64,000 bases of DNA from Gemmatimonadota bacterium (GTDB lineage: Bacteria; Gemmatimonadota; Gemmatimonadetes; Gemmatimonadales; GWC2-71-9): the NCBI GenBank assembly GCA_016713435.1, contig JADJPD010000001.1, positions 868,001-932,000 of the forward strand, read 5' to 3'. Below, piece by piece: positions 1-7,840 of this stretch (the first letter of the stretch is position 1; every line of letters starts with the position of its first letter). The position numbers and the translations under genes are program-made. A model generated the notes under the pieces. That model searched no databases and was not told the DNA's origin. It saw only the letters and a list, made by a program, of their open reading frames with translations.

Positions 1-2
1 AC

Positions 3-356
3 CTGCGGAACCACCCGGGCCAGTTCCTGGTGCGCATCCCGCAGGCATACATGATCTGCAAGGCGGTGAACAGCCCTTCCTGCAAGATCCTGTTCGACCT
101 GTACCACCAGCAGATCAGCGAGGGGAACCTGATCCCCAACATCGACGCCGCGTGGGACGAGACGGCCTACTTCCAGATCGGCGACAACCCGGGCCGCAAC
201 GAGCCGGGCAGCGGCGAGGTGAACTACCGCAATGTCTTCCGCCACATCCGCGAGAAGGGCTACACCGGCATCCTCGGCATGGAGCACGGCAACTCGAAGC
301 CGGGAACGGCGGGGGAGCAGGCCGTGATCGACGCCTACGTGGCGGCGGACAGCTGA
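3..356 (+). CDS. Hydroxypyruvate isomerase-like TIM-barrel protein, 3' end only
   Basis: The gene enters the window already open; the first complete in-frame codon is at 3 and the stop is TGA at 354-356. The visible 117 residues are the C-terminal part of a sugar-phosphate isomerase/epimerase (AP-endonuclease-2 type) TIM barrel. The segment QIGDNPGRNEPGSGEVNY and the later MEHGNS are typical of the hydroxypyruvate isomerase (Hyi) branch, where acidic and histidine residues at the barrel mouth bind a metal. Substrate cannot be told from this fragment. Its stop overlaps the start of the next gene (TGATG), so the two are translationally coupled with a DUF1080 protein. Similar pairs occur in glycoside-degradation loci, and a second TIM barrel/DUF1080 set lies at 41252-42953. 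Confidence 0.8.
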   Translation: MRNHPGQFLVRIPQAYMICKAVNSPSCKILFDLYHQQISEGNLIPNIDAAWDETAYFQIGDNPGRNEPGSGEVNYRNVFRHIREKGYTGILGMEHGNSKPGTAGEQAVIDAYVAADS

Positions 357-1102
357 TGCGCGTCTCCTACCTGGTCCTGGCCGCGAGCGCCGCCATGGTG
401 ATCCGCGCGGAGGCGCAGCAGTGGCCGGTGCACTCCCTCGAACGGCCGAAGCCGCCGGTGGTGAACCCGGGCCCCGCGGGCCCGCCGGCGCCCGTCCCCG
501 CGGACGCCGTCATCCTCTTCGAGGGCCGCACCCTCGACGCGTGGGAAACCGCCGACAGCCTGGCCCGTCCCGCGCGGTGGAAGGTGACGGATGGCTACAT
601 GGAAGTGGCCGCGGGCACGGGCGGCATCCGCACCCGGCAGCGCTTCGGCGACGTGCAGCTCCACGTGGAGTGGGCCAGCCCGAAGCCGCCGCGCGGCGAG
701 GGGCAGGACCGCGGCAACAGCGGCGTCTTCCTCATGGGCCGCTACGAGGTGCAGGTGCTGGACAGCTACCGGAGCGACACGTATGCCGACGGCCAGGCGT
801 CGGCGCTCTACGGCCAGTACCCGCCGCTCGTCAATGCGAGCCGGGCGCCCGGGGAGTGGCAGAGCTACGACATCGTCTTCCACCGCCCGCACTTCAAGGC
901 CGACGGCTCCCTGGAGCGCCCGGCGCGCGTGACCGTCTTTCACAACGGCATCCTGGTCCACGACAACGTGGCCCTGAAGGGCGCCACGGCGCATGCCCGC
1001 GAGGCCACCTACGAGGCGCACGAGGACCGGCTGCCCATCGGCCTCCAGGACCACGGGCACCCGGTGCGGTTCCGGAACATCTGGGTGCGGGAGCTCGAGT
1101 AG
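356..1102 (+). CDS. Secreted DUF1080 (3-keto-disaccharide hydrolase-type) protein
   Basis: 248 residues. An N-terminal signal peptide (about residues 1-21, ending AEA-Q) precedes a concanavalin-like beta-sandwich of the DUF1080 family. Family landmarks are ILFEGRTLDAWE near residue 48, a GNSGVFLMGRYEVQVLD stretch near 122, and the closing PVRFRNIWVRELE. Members of this family have been described as hydrolases or lyases acting on 3-keto-glycosides, and many are simply annotated as DUF1080. The ATG at 356 overlaps the stop of the Hyi-like gene and leaves a clean signal peptide, so I prefer it over the longer open frame reaching back to 152. Function as a periplasmic glycoside-processing protein is inferred from family and neighbours (two GH29 enzymes follow). 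Confidence 0.85.
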   Translation: MRVSYLVLAASAAMVIRAEAQQWPVHSLERPKPPVVNPGPAGPPAPVPADAVILFEGRTLDAWETADSLARPARWKVTDGYMEVAAGTGGIRTRQRFGDVQLHVEWASPKPPRGEGQDRGNSGVFLMGRYEVQVLDSYRSDTYADGQASALYGQYPPLVNASRAPGEWQSYDIVFHRPHFKADGSLERPARVTVFHNGILVHDNVALKGATAHAREATYEAHEDRLPIGLQDHGHPVRFRNIWVRELE

Positions 1103-1120
1103 GGCGGGGCCCGACGCGTA

Positions 1121-1354
1121 TTTCACCGCAGAGGCGCGGAGACGCGGAGGGCCGCAGAGGACCTGCGCTCGGAGCGAGGAGCCCGCCTCACGGGAAGTGC
1201 AATGGATTGAGGGTGGCCTCGCAGCACAGGTGAGGATTGGTGCCGGACCCGAACAGACATCCGCCGGAACATTATGGGCTCACCGTACGGTGAGCTCACC
1301 AACCCCGGGCAGTTCCTCTGCGGCCCTCTGCGCCTCCGCGCCTCTGCGGTGAAA
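1121..1354. repeat. Inverted-repeat element A, copy 1 (full length)
   Basis: A 234-bp intergenic element. The first 21 nt (1121-1141) and last 21 nt (1334-1354) are perfect reverse complements, and complementarity continues with two mismatches over about 40 nt per side. The core motif of the left arm is CCGCAGAGGCGCGGAG. The interior holds a perfect 18-nt palindrome at 1278-1295 (core CTCACCGTACGGTGAG) and short blocks shared with copies 2 and 5 (a TTGAGGGTGG block, a GGTGCCG block and a GGGCAGTTCCTCTGCGG block). It fills nearly all the space between two + strand genes. It encodes no transposase; it looks like a non-autonomous mobile or structured repeat. Confidence 0.85.
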
Positions 1355-1377
1355 CTCGCGACCAGCTCCCACGCCCC

Positions 1378-2799
1378 ATGCCCACCACCCGACGCGAATT
1401 CCTGAGTGCGCTGAGTGCGACGCTCCTGGCCAACAAGATGCGGCTCGGCGCCAGCCGGCCCGTGCCCTCGCCGGCGCAGCTCGAGTGGCAGCGGAAGGAG
1501 CTGGCGCTCTTCTGCCACTTCGGGGTGAACACCTTCACCGACCGCGAGTGGGGCGAGGGGACCGAGGACCCGCGGATCTTCAACCCCTCGGCGTTCGACG
1601 CGGACCAGTGGGCCAGCGCCGCGACGGCCGGGGGCTTCCGCACCATCATCCTCACCGCCAAGCACCACGACGGCTTCTGCCTCTGGCCCACCGCCACCAC
1701 CCGCCACTCGGTGGCGGCGAGCCCGTGGCGCGACGGCCAGGGAGACGTCGTCGCCGAGGTGAGCGCCGCCTGCCGGCGCGCCGGCCTCGGCTTCGGCGTG
1801 TACCTGAGCCCGTGGGACCGGAACCACCCGGCCTACGGCGACTCCCCGCGCTACAACGACGTCTACGAGGCGCAGCTCACCGAGCTCCTCACCCGCTACG
1901 GTGACATCGAGGAGGTCTGGTTCGACGGCGCCAACGGCGAGGGCCCGAATGGGAAGCGCCAGGCCTACGACTGGCCCCGCACCTGGGGCACCGTCCGCCG
2001 GCTCCAGCCGCACGCCGTGATCTTCTCCGACGCCGGGCCCGACGTGCGCTGGATCGGCAACGAGAAGGGCACCGCCGGCGACCCGTGCTGGGCCACGGTG
2101 GACCCAATGGTGGTGCCCTACCCCGGCGTGGACGGCCCCGACGTCATCCGCATGCTGCAGCACGGCACCCCGGACGGCCTCCTCTACCGCCCGGGCGAGA
2201 GCGACGTCTCCATCCGGCCGGGCTGGTTCTGGCACCCGGCCGAGGACGACAAGGTGCGCAGCGTGGAGAACCTGCTGGAGCTCTACGCCAGCTCGGTGGG
2301 GCGGAACAGCAAGCTGCTGCTCAACGTGCCGCCGACGCGCGCGGGGCGGCTGCACGACGTGGACGTCGCGCGCCTCGCCGAGTTCGGGGCGACATTGCGG
2401 GCCTGGGTGGGAACGCCGGTGGTGACCCCGGTGCGGGCCCTCGACGGCAACGGCACCGCGCTCGGCGACCCGCGCACCCTCCTTCGGGGCGGCACGCACG
2501 ACGGCTGGTCGCCCGCCGGGCTCACGGGGAGCCTGAGCGTCCACTGGGCGAGGCCCACGCGCGTGGACACCGTCTCGCTGCAGGAAGCCGTGGGTCTCGG
2601 GCAGCGGATCGCGGGGTACCGCGTGGATCTCGAGGTGAACGGGCGCTGGCAGCCCGCGAGCGAGGGGACCACGATCGGCCACCGGAAGCTGGACCGCATC
2701 CCCGCGCAGGTGGCCACGGGGGCGCGCCTCACCATCACGGAAGCGCTCGACCGACCCACCGTCTCCAGCTTGGGCCTGCACCGGTACCCCGGGGACTAG
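1378..2799 (+). CDS. Alpha-L-fucosidase-like glycoside hydrolase, GH29
   Basis: 473 residues. A Tat-like N-terminus (TTRREFLSALSATLL) suggests export. The GH29 barrel follows: CHFGVNTFTDREWGEG near 46-61, KHHDGF at 95-100, and GDIEEVWFDGANGEG around 175-189, in which D183 corresponds to the catalytic nucleophile aspartate of the family. After the barrel (about residue 370 on) comes a beta-rich tail resembling the F5/8-type accessory module. The expected product is a retaining enzyme removing terminal alpha-L-fucose from oligosaccharides. ATG at 1378 lies 24 nt after a repeat element; upstream open frame in this reading consists of repeat. A paralogue lies at 4960. Substrate linkage cannot be predicted. 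Confidence 0.9.
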   Translation: MPTTRREFLSALSATLLANKMRLGASRPVPSPAQLEWQRKELALFCHFGVNTFTDREWGEGTEDPRIFNPSAFDADQWASAATAGGFRTIILTAKHHDGFCLWPTATTRHSVAASPWRDGQGDVVAEVSAACRRAGLGFGVYLSPWDRNHPAYGDSPRYNDVYEAQLTELLTRYGDIEEVWFDGANGEGPNGKRQAYDWPRTWGTVRRLQPHAVIFSDAGPDVRWIGNEKGTAGDPCWATVDPMVVPYPGVDGPDVIRMLQHGTPDGLLYRPGESDVSIRPGWFWHPAEDDKVRSVENLLELYASSVGRNSKLLLNVPPTRAGRLHDVDVARLAEFGATLRAWVGTPVVTPVRALDGNGTALGDPRTLLRGGTHDGWSPAGLTGSLSVHWARPTRVDTVSLQEAVGLGQRIAGYRVDLEVNGRWQPASEGTTIGHRKLDRIPAQVATGARLTITEALDRPTVSSLGLHRYPGD

Positions 2800-2893
2800 C
2801 CCGCCGGGCAGCGGCCGGACCGCGGGGAGGCCAACGACGGTTTGACGGGCGAGAGCGGGGACTGCATCGTTCGGCAGCCTTCCCCTTCCCTGG

Positions 2894-4651
2894 ATGCCCA
2901 TGCTCCGTCGACTCCGTGCCGCCGCGCTGGCCGCTGCCCTGCTGGCGCTCGCCGCCCCGCCGCTCCCCGCGCAGGTGGCGAGCCTCATCCCCGCCGGCCC
3001 CCGCTTCGAGGTGACGTTCCCGGCCACCAGGAGCGTCATGCCGCTCGACGGTCGCCTGCTGCTCCTCCTCTCCAGCGACTCCTCGGCCGAACCCCGCTTC
3101 CAGATCGGCGACCTGGGCGAGACCCAGCTCATCTTCGGCGTGGACGCCGACCAGTGGCCCGCGGGCCGGCCGTTCCGCATCACCGGCAACGCCATCGGCT
3201 ACCCGCTGGACCGGCTGAAGGACGTCCCCGCCGGCCGCTACCGGGTGCAGGCGCTCCTCAACCGGTACGAGACCTTCCGCCGGGCCGACGGCCACGTGGT
3301 GAAGCTCCCGCCTGACAAGGGTGAGGGCCAGCAGTGGGCCAGGAAGCCGGGCAACCTCTACAGCACGCCCGCCTGGATCACCATCAACCCGAAGCGGGAC
3401 GACACCTTCCGGATCACGCTGGACCAGGAGATCCCGCCGGTCCCCGCGCCCCAGGACACGAAGTGGGTGCGCCACGAGCGGATCCAGTCGCGCCTCCTCT
3501 CCGAGTTCTGGGGCCGGCCCGTGTTCCTTGGCGCCCACGTGCTGCTCCCCGCGGGCTTCGACGAGCATCCCGACGCGCGCTACCCGCTGGTGATCAACCA
3601 CGGCCACTTCCCCGCCGACCTGGGCGACTGGCGCGAGACCCCGCCCGACACCACGATTGCCCCGGACTACAGCGAGCGCTTCCACCTCCGCGGCTACAAC
3701 CGCATCCAGGACTCGGCCGCCTACGCCTTCTACCAGGAGTGGACGGGGCCCGGCTTCCCGCGCGTGCTGCTGGTCGAGATCCAGCACCCCACCCCGTACT
3801 ACGACGACTCCTACGCCGTGAACTCGGCCAACAACGGCCCCTACGGCGACGCCATCATGAAGGAGCTGGTGCCGTACCTGGAGCAGAAGTACCGTGGCAT
3901 CGGGCAGGGCTATGCGCGCTTCACCTTCGGCGGGAGCACGGGCGGCTGGGAGGCGATGGCCGTGCAGATGTTCTACCCCGACGACTTCAACGGCGCGTGG
4001 GCCGCCTGCCCCGACCCGATCGACTTCCGCCAGTACACGCAGGTGAACATCTACAGCGACACCAACGCGTACTGGATGCCCTACCGCTGGAAGCGGGTGC
4101 CGCGACCCGGGCACCGCGATTACCTGGGGCAGGTGCACGTCTCCATCCTGCAGATGAACCGGCTCGAGTACGTGCTCGGCACGCGGGGACGGAGCGGCGG
4201 GCAGTGGGACATCTGGCAGGCGGTGTACGGCCCGGTGGGGCCCGACGGCTATCCCGCGCCGATCTGGGACAAGCTCACCGGCCGCATCAACCGCGAGGTG
4301 GCCGAGTACTGGCGCGAGCACTACGACCTGGGGCACATCCTGCGCCGCGACTGGGCCACCCTCGGTCCCAAGGTGCGCGGCAAGCTCCATATCTACGTGG
4401 GTGAGGCGGACAACTACTACCTGAACAACGCCGTCTACCTGGTGGAGGACTTCCTCAAGACCGCCACCAACCCCACGGCCGACGCCGAGGTGGACTACGA
4501 GCCGCGCGCGGAGCACTGCTGGAACGGGGACCACACGCGGCCGAACGCCTACTCGCGGCTCCGCTACCCGCAGATGTTCATCCCCCGGATCATGGACCAG
4601 ATCCGGCGCAATCATCCGGCGGGCGTGGATACGTTGAGCTGGCGGTACTAG
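2894..4651 (+). CDS. Secreted alpha/beta-hydrolase (esterase-like)
   Basis: 585 residues. A clear Sec signal peptide (MPMLRRLRAAALAAALLALA, cleaved near PLPAQ) is followed by a beta-rich N-terminal region to about residue 190 and then an alpha/beta-hydrolase domain. The nucleophile elbow is GGSTGG at 346-351 (S348), preceded by YPLVINHGHFP around 230-240. A late histidine in EHCWNGDH (about 540) is a plausible third triad member. The family is close to PF00756-type putative esterases of about 550-600 residues seen in Gemmatimonadota and Acidobacteria, whose substrates are unknown. It lies between two GH29 genes, so removal of acyl groups from the same glycans is a reasonable guess. Confidence 0.75.
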   Translation: MPMLRRLRAAALAAALLALAAPPLPAQVASLIPAGPRFEVTFPATRSVMPLDGRLLLLLSSDSSAEPRFQIGDLGETQLIFGVDADQWPAGRPFRITGNAIGYPLDRLKDVPAGRYRVQALLNRYETFRRADGHVVKLPPDKGEGQQWARKPGNLYSTPAWITINPKRDDTFRITLDQEIPPVPAPQDTKWVRHERIQSRLLSEFWGRPVFLGAHVLLPAGFDEHPDARYPLVINHGHFPADLGDWRETPPDTTIAPDYSERFHLRGYNRIQDSAAYAFYQEWTGPGFPRVLLVEIQHPTPYYDDSYAVNSANNGPYGDAIMKELVPYLEQKYRGIGQGYARFTFGGSTGGWEAMAVQMFYPDDFNGAWAACPDPIDFRQYTQVNIYSDTNAYWMPYRWKRVPRPGHRDYLGQVHVSILQMNRLEYVLGTRGRSGGQWDIWQAVYGPVGPDGYPAPIWDKLTGRINREVAEYWREHYDLGHILRRDWATLGPKVRGKLHIYVGEADNYYLNNAVYLVEDFLKTATNPTADAEVDYEPRAEHCWNGDHTRPNAYSRLRYPQMFIPRIMDQIRRNHPAGVDTLSWRY

Positions 4652-4684
4652 GGTGGTGAGCACGCGTCCGGCGTGGCAGCGGCG

Positions 4685-4925
4685 TGACTCACCGCAGAGG
4701 CGCAGAGGGCGCGGAGGGCCGCAGAGGGCATTCGCCCGGAGCGGAGGGCGTGGCTCAGAGGGACAGTGCGGTGAGTTGAGGGTGGTCTGGCAGCACGGGT
4801 GGGGACTGGTGCCGAAGCCGAACCCATCCCACAAGAACACCCCGGGCCCACCCTGTGGGGAGCCCACCATCCCCGCGCAGGTCCTCCGCGCCCCTCCGCG
4901 TCCTCTGCGCCTCTGCGTTGAGTCA
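4685..4925. repeat. Inverted-repeat element A, copy 2 (full length)
   Basis: A 241-bp element between two + strand genes, filling most of a 308-bp gap. The left end TGACTCACCGCAGAGGCG and right end match as reverse complements over 22 of 23 nt. The interior shares blocks with copies 1 and 5, including GAGTTGAGGGTGG, GGTGCCGAAG, CCCACAAGAACACC and a GGGCCCACC...GGGGAGCCC hairpin. Read on the + strand its right arm is open in the frame of the downstream fucosidase and would add a spurious APLRVLCASALSHT-type leader if the upstream GTG at 4855 were taken as start. Confidence 0.85.
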
Positions 4926-4959
4926 CACCGTCCCGTCGCCCCGCACCGGAGCCCACCCC

Positions 4960-6297
4960 ATGCACCGCCGCGAGTTCCTGATCGCCACCGCCGCCGGCCT
5001 CAGTGCGACGTCGTTCATCCCCAAGCGCGCCGTGGCCGCGCCGCCGCTAGACCGGCTGGCGTGGTGGCGGGAGGCGCGATTCGGGATGTTCATCCACTGG
5101 GGACTGTACGCCATCCTGGCCGGCGAGTGGGATGGCAAGACGGACTACGGCGAGTGGATCCGCAACAACGCCCGCATCCCCATCGGCACCTACGACAGGC
5201 TGGTGGACCGCTTCAACCCCGTGGCCTTCGACGCGGCGGAGTGGATGCGGATGGCCCGCCAGGCGGGGATGCGCTACGTGGTGACCACCACCAAGCACCA
5301 CGACGGCTTTGCCCTGTTCGACAGCGCGGTGAGCGCCTTCGACGTGATGAGCACGCCCTTCCAGCGCGACATCATGCGGGAGCTGGCCACCGCCGCGCGG
5401 CGGGAAGGGCTCCGGGTGGGGTGGTACCACTCCATCATGGACTGGCACCACCCCGACTACCTGCCGCGCCGCGAGTGGGAAGTGGCCGACCGCCCCGCGG
5501 GCGACGCCGACATGGCCCGCTACGTGCGCTACCTCCGCGCCCAGGTGAAGGAGCTGCTCACCAACTACGGCGACATCGGCGTGATGTGGTTCGACGGGCA
5601 ATGGGAAAGCACCTGGACCCACGAGTGGGGCCAGGCCCTCTACGACCTCTGCCTCGAGCTGCAGCCGCGCACGATCGTCAACAACCGGGTGGACGTGGCG
5701 CCCGAGGGCGGCACCTCCACGCAGCTCGGCGCCAGCCGCGCCGGCGACTTCGGCACGCCCGAGCAGGAGATCCCCGCCACCGGCATGCCCGGCCTCGACT
5801 GGGAATCGTGCATCACCATGAACCGGAACTGGGGCTACAACCGCGCGGACCATGACTTCAAGACCACGGCCCAGGTCATTGGCCTGCTGACCGAGACCGC
5901 GTCGAAGGGCGGCAACCTCCTCCTCAACGTGGGCCCCACGGCCGAGGGCCGCTTCCCAGACGAGAGCGTGCAGCGCCTGGCCGAGCTCGGCGAGTGGATG
6001 CGGGTCCACAGCGGCGCCATCTACGGCACCGAGGCGTCGCCCTTCGCCAACCCGGAGCTGCATGCCACCCGGAAGGGGCATCGCGTGCACCTCTTCCTGC
6101 CCGCGTGGCGGCCCGGCGACCTCACGCTGCCCGCGCTCAAGGCGCCGGTGACGGGCGCCTGGCTGATGAGCGCGCATGGTCACGTCCCGGTCCCTCATCG
6201 CGCGCGCAGCACGTATACCCGGCTGACCCTCCCCGACCAGCCCACCGACGAGCGGTGCAGTGTGCTGGTGCTGGAGTGCAGCGGCCCGCTCGAGTAG
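4960..6297 (+). CDS. Alpha-L-fucosidase-like glycoside hydrolase, GH29 (second copy)
   Basis: 445 residues. The chosen ATG gives a Tat-type leader MHRREFLIATAAGLSATS; the reading frame stays open further upstream only because it runs into a repeat element. GH29 landmarks are MFIHWGLY (43-50), KHHDGFALFD (112-121), WYHSIMDW (155-162) and GDIGVMWFDGQW (204-215), where D212 is the expected nucleophile. The end of the barrel shows SKGGNLLLNVGPTAEGRF, a strong GH29 signature. It lacks the long C-terminal module of the copy at 1378. Exported, and probably working with the esterase-like protein on fucosylated glycans; the two GH29 enzymes may differ in linkage preference. Confidence 0.9.
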   Translation: MHRREFLIATAAGLSATSFIPKRAVAAPPLDRLAWWREARFGMFIHWGLYAILAGEWDGKTDYGEWIRNNARIPIGTYDRLVDRFNPVAFDAAEWMRMARQAGMRYVVTTTKHHDGFALFDSAVSAFDVMSTPFQRDIMRELATAARREGLRVGWYHSIMDWHHPDYLPRREWEVADRPAGDADMARYVRYLRAQVKELLTNYGDIGVMWFDGQWESTWTHEWGQALYDLCLELQPRTIVNNRVDVAPEGGTSTQLGASRAGDFGTPEQEIPATGMPGLDWESCITMNRNWGYNRADHDFKTTAQVIGLLTETASKGGNLLLNVGPTAEGRFPDESVQRLAELGEWMRVHSGAIYGTEASPFANPELHATRKGHRVHLFLPAWRPGDLTLPALKAPVTGAWLMSAHGHVPVPHRARSTYTRLTLPDQPTDERCSVLVLECSGPLE

Positions 6298-6448
6298 CGC
6301 GCGCCGGGCGGGAACGGGTGGACGGCCGTCAGGCCGCGCCGCCCCGATGCGGGTCCGCCGGGCCGGGGGCGTCTCCGGCACCGCGGCGCAGGCTGAATCC
6401 CCGGCCCCCGACGGCCGTAGTTGGCGCACACCCCCACACGAGGACTCC

Positions 6449-7840
6449 GTGTCACCCGCTTCCCTGAACAGGACGATCCGGGCCCTGGTCACCGGCCTGG
6501 GACTGGCCGCCGCGCCGCTCCAGGCGCAGCGCCTCCAGGTCCCCTTCACGTACGACACCCTGCCCAACGGCCTCAAGGTGGTCCTGGCCCGCGACACCAC
6601 GGCGCCGACCGTAGGCGTCGGGGTCTACTATCACATCGGCTTCCGCAACGAGCCGCGGGACCGCACCGGCTTCGCCCACCTCTTCGAGCACCTGATGTTC
6701 CAGGGCTCGGGGAACCTCGGCAAGATGGAGTTCATCAAGCTGGTGGAATCGAACGGCGGCATCCTGAACGGCTCCACCCGCTTCGACTTCACCAACTACT
6801 ACCAGGTCCTGCCCGCGCACACCCTCGAGACCATCCTCTGGGCGGAGGCCGATCGGATGAAGGGGCTGCAGATCGACAGCTCCAACCTCAGGAACCAGCA
6901 GGACGTGGTGAAGAACGAGGTGCGGGTCAACGTGCTGAACCAGCCCTACGGCGGCTTCCCCTGGATCGACCTCCCGATGACCGCCAACGAGAACTGGTAC
7001 AACGCGCACAACTTCTACGGCGAGCTCTCCGACCTCGACGCCGCCACCCTCGAGGACGCGCGCGCCTTCTTTGCCCGCTACTACGCGCCCAACAACGCCG
7101 TCCTCGTGGTGGTGGGCGACTTCCAGCCGGCGCAGGCCACCGCCTGGATCACCAAGTACTTCGGCAGCATCCGCCCGGCCGAGCTGCCCCCGCCGCCGGA
7201 CCTGACGGAGCCCCGCCAGCAGGCCGAGAAGCGGAAGAGCCGGGTGGACTCGCTGGCCAACCGCCCCGCGCTCGGCATTGCCTATCACATGCCGCCCCGC
7301 TGGACGCCGGAGTGGTACGCCATGGGGATCATCGACCAGGTCCTGGCGCAGGGGCGCGACAGCCGGCTGTACCAGGCGCTGGTGCAGCAGAAGGGCTACA
7401 CCGGCGACGTGAGCGCCGGCATCAACTGGGGCCTCGGCAACCAGTTCAACTACGAGGGGCCGATGCTGTGGATGGCCTCGCTGTACCACGACGGCACCGT
7501 GAGCCCCGACAGCATCCTGGCCGCCATTGACCGCGAGGTGGAGGCGCTCCGCACCCGGCCGGTGGACGCGGCCACGCTGGCGCGCGCGCGGACCAAGTTC
7601 CGCTCCTCGCTCTACAGCACCTTCGAGAGCTTCAGCGGGCTCGGCACGCTGGACCTGCTGGCGTCCTTCGCGCTGTTCGACGGCGACCCGGGCCGCATCA
7701 ACCGCCTGGAGCCCGCCTTCAACGCGGTCACCGCGGAGCTGATCCAGCAGACGGCCCGCGAGTGGCTGCGGCGCGAGAACCGCACCGTGTACACCATCAT
7801 CCCGGGCGCCCCGGCGGCGCCGGCTGGAGGGACCCAGTGA
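6449..7840 (+). CDS. M16 family zinc metallopeptidase, catalytic subunit
   Basis: 463 residues from a GTG start, chosen because it yields a signal peptide (VSPASLNRTIRALVTGLGLA, cleavage near PLQAQ). The inverted zinc motif HLFEH is at 77-81, with the downstream glutamate in QQDVVKNEVRV (E157), completing HxxEH...E. The C-terminal half is the second M16 fold. The family (pitrilysin, mitochondrial processing peptidase beta, PqqF) degrades or processes peptides inside a two-part chamber. Its stop overlaps the start of the next gene (TGATG), which encodes an M16 protein lacking the zinc site, so the two very likely form an active/inactive heterodimer in the periplasm. Confidence 0.92.
   Translation: MSPASLNRTIRALVTGLGLAAAPLQAQRLQVPFTYDTLPNGLKVVLARDTTAPTVGVGVYYHIGFRNEPRDRTGFAHLFEHLMFQGSGNLGKMEFIKLVESNGGILNGSTRFDFTNYYQVLPAHTLETILWAEADRMKGLQIDSSNLRNQQDVVKNEVRVNVLNQPYGGFPWIDLPMTANENWYNAHNFYGELSDLDAATLEDARAFFARYYAPNNAVLVVVGDFQPAQATAWITKYFGSIRPAELPPPPDLTEPRQQAEKRKSRVDSLANRPALGIAYHMPPRWTPEWYAMGIIDQVLAQGRDSRLYQALVQQKGYTGDVSAGINWGLGNQFNYEGPMLWMASLYHDGTVSPDSILAAIDREVEALRTRPVDAATLARARTKFRSSLYSTFESFSGLGTLDLLASFALFDGDPGRINRLEPAFNAVTAELIQQTAREWLRRENRTVYTIIPGAPAAPAGGTQ

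Noticed and set aside
1123..3195. 690-codon minus-strand frame over the first fucosidase gene
   Set aside because: Shadow of the GH29 gene; its C-terminal end merely reads through repeat A.
4855..4959. N-terminal extension of the second fucosidase
   Set aside because: The extension is translated repeat A; the ATG at 4960 starts a clean Tat signal.
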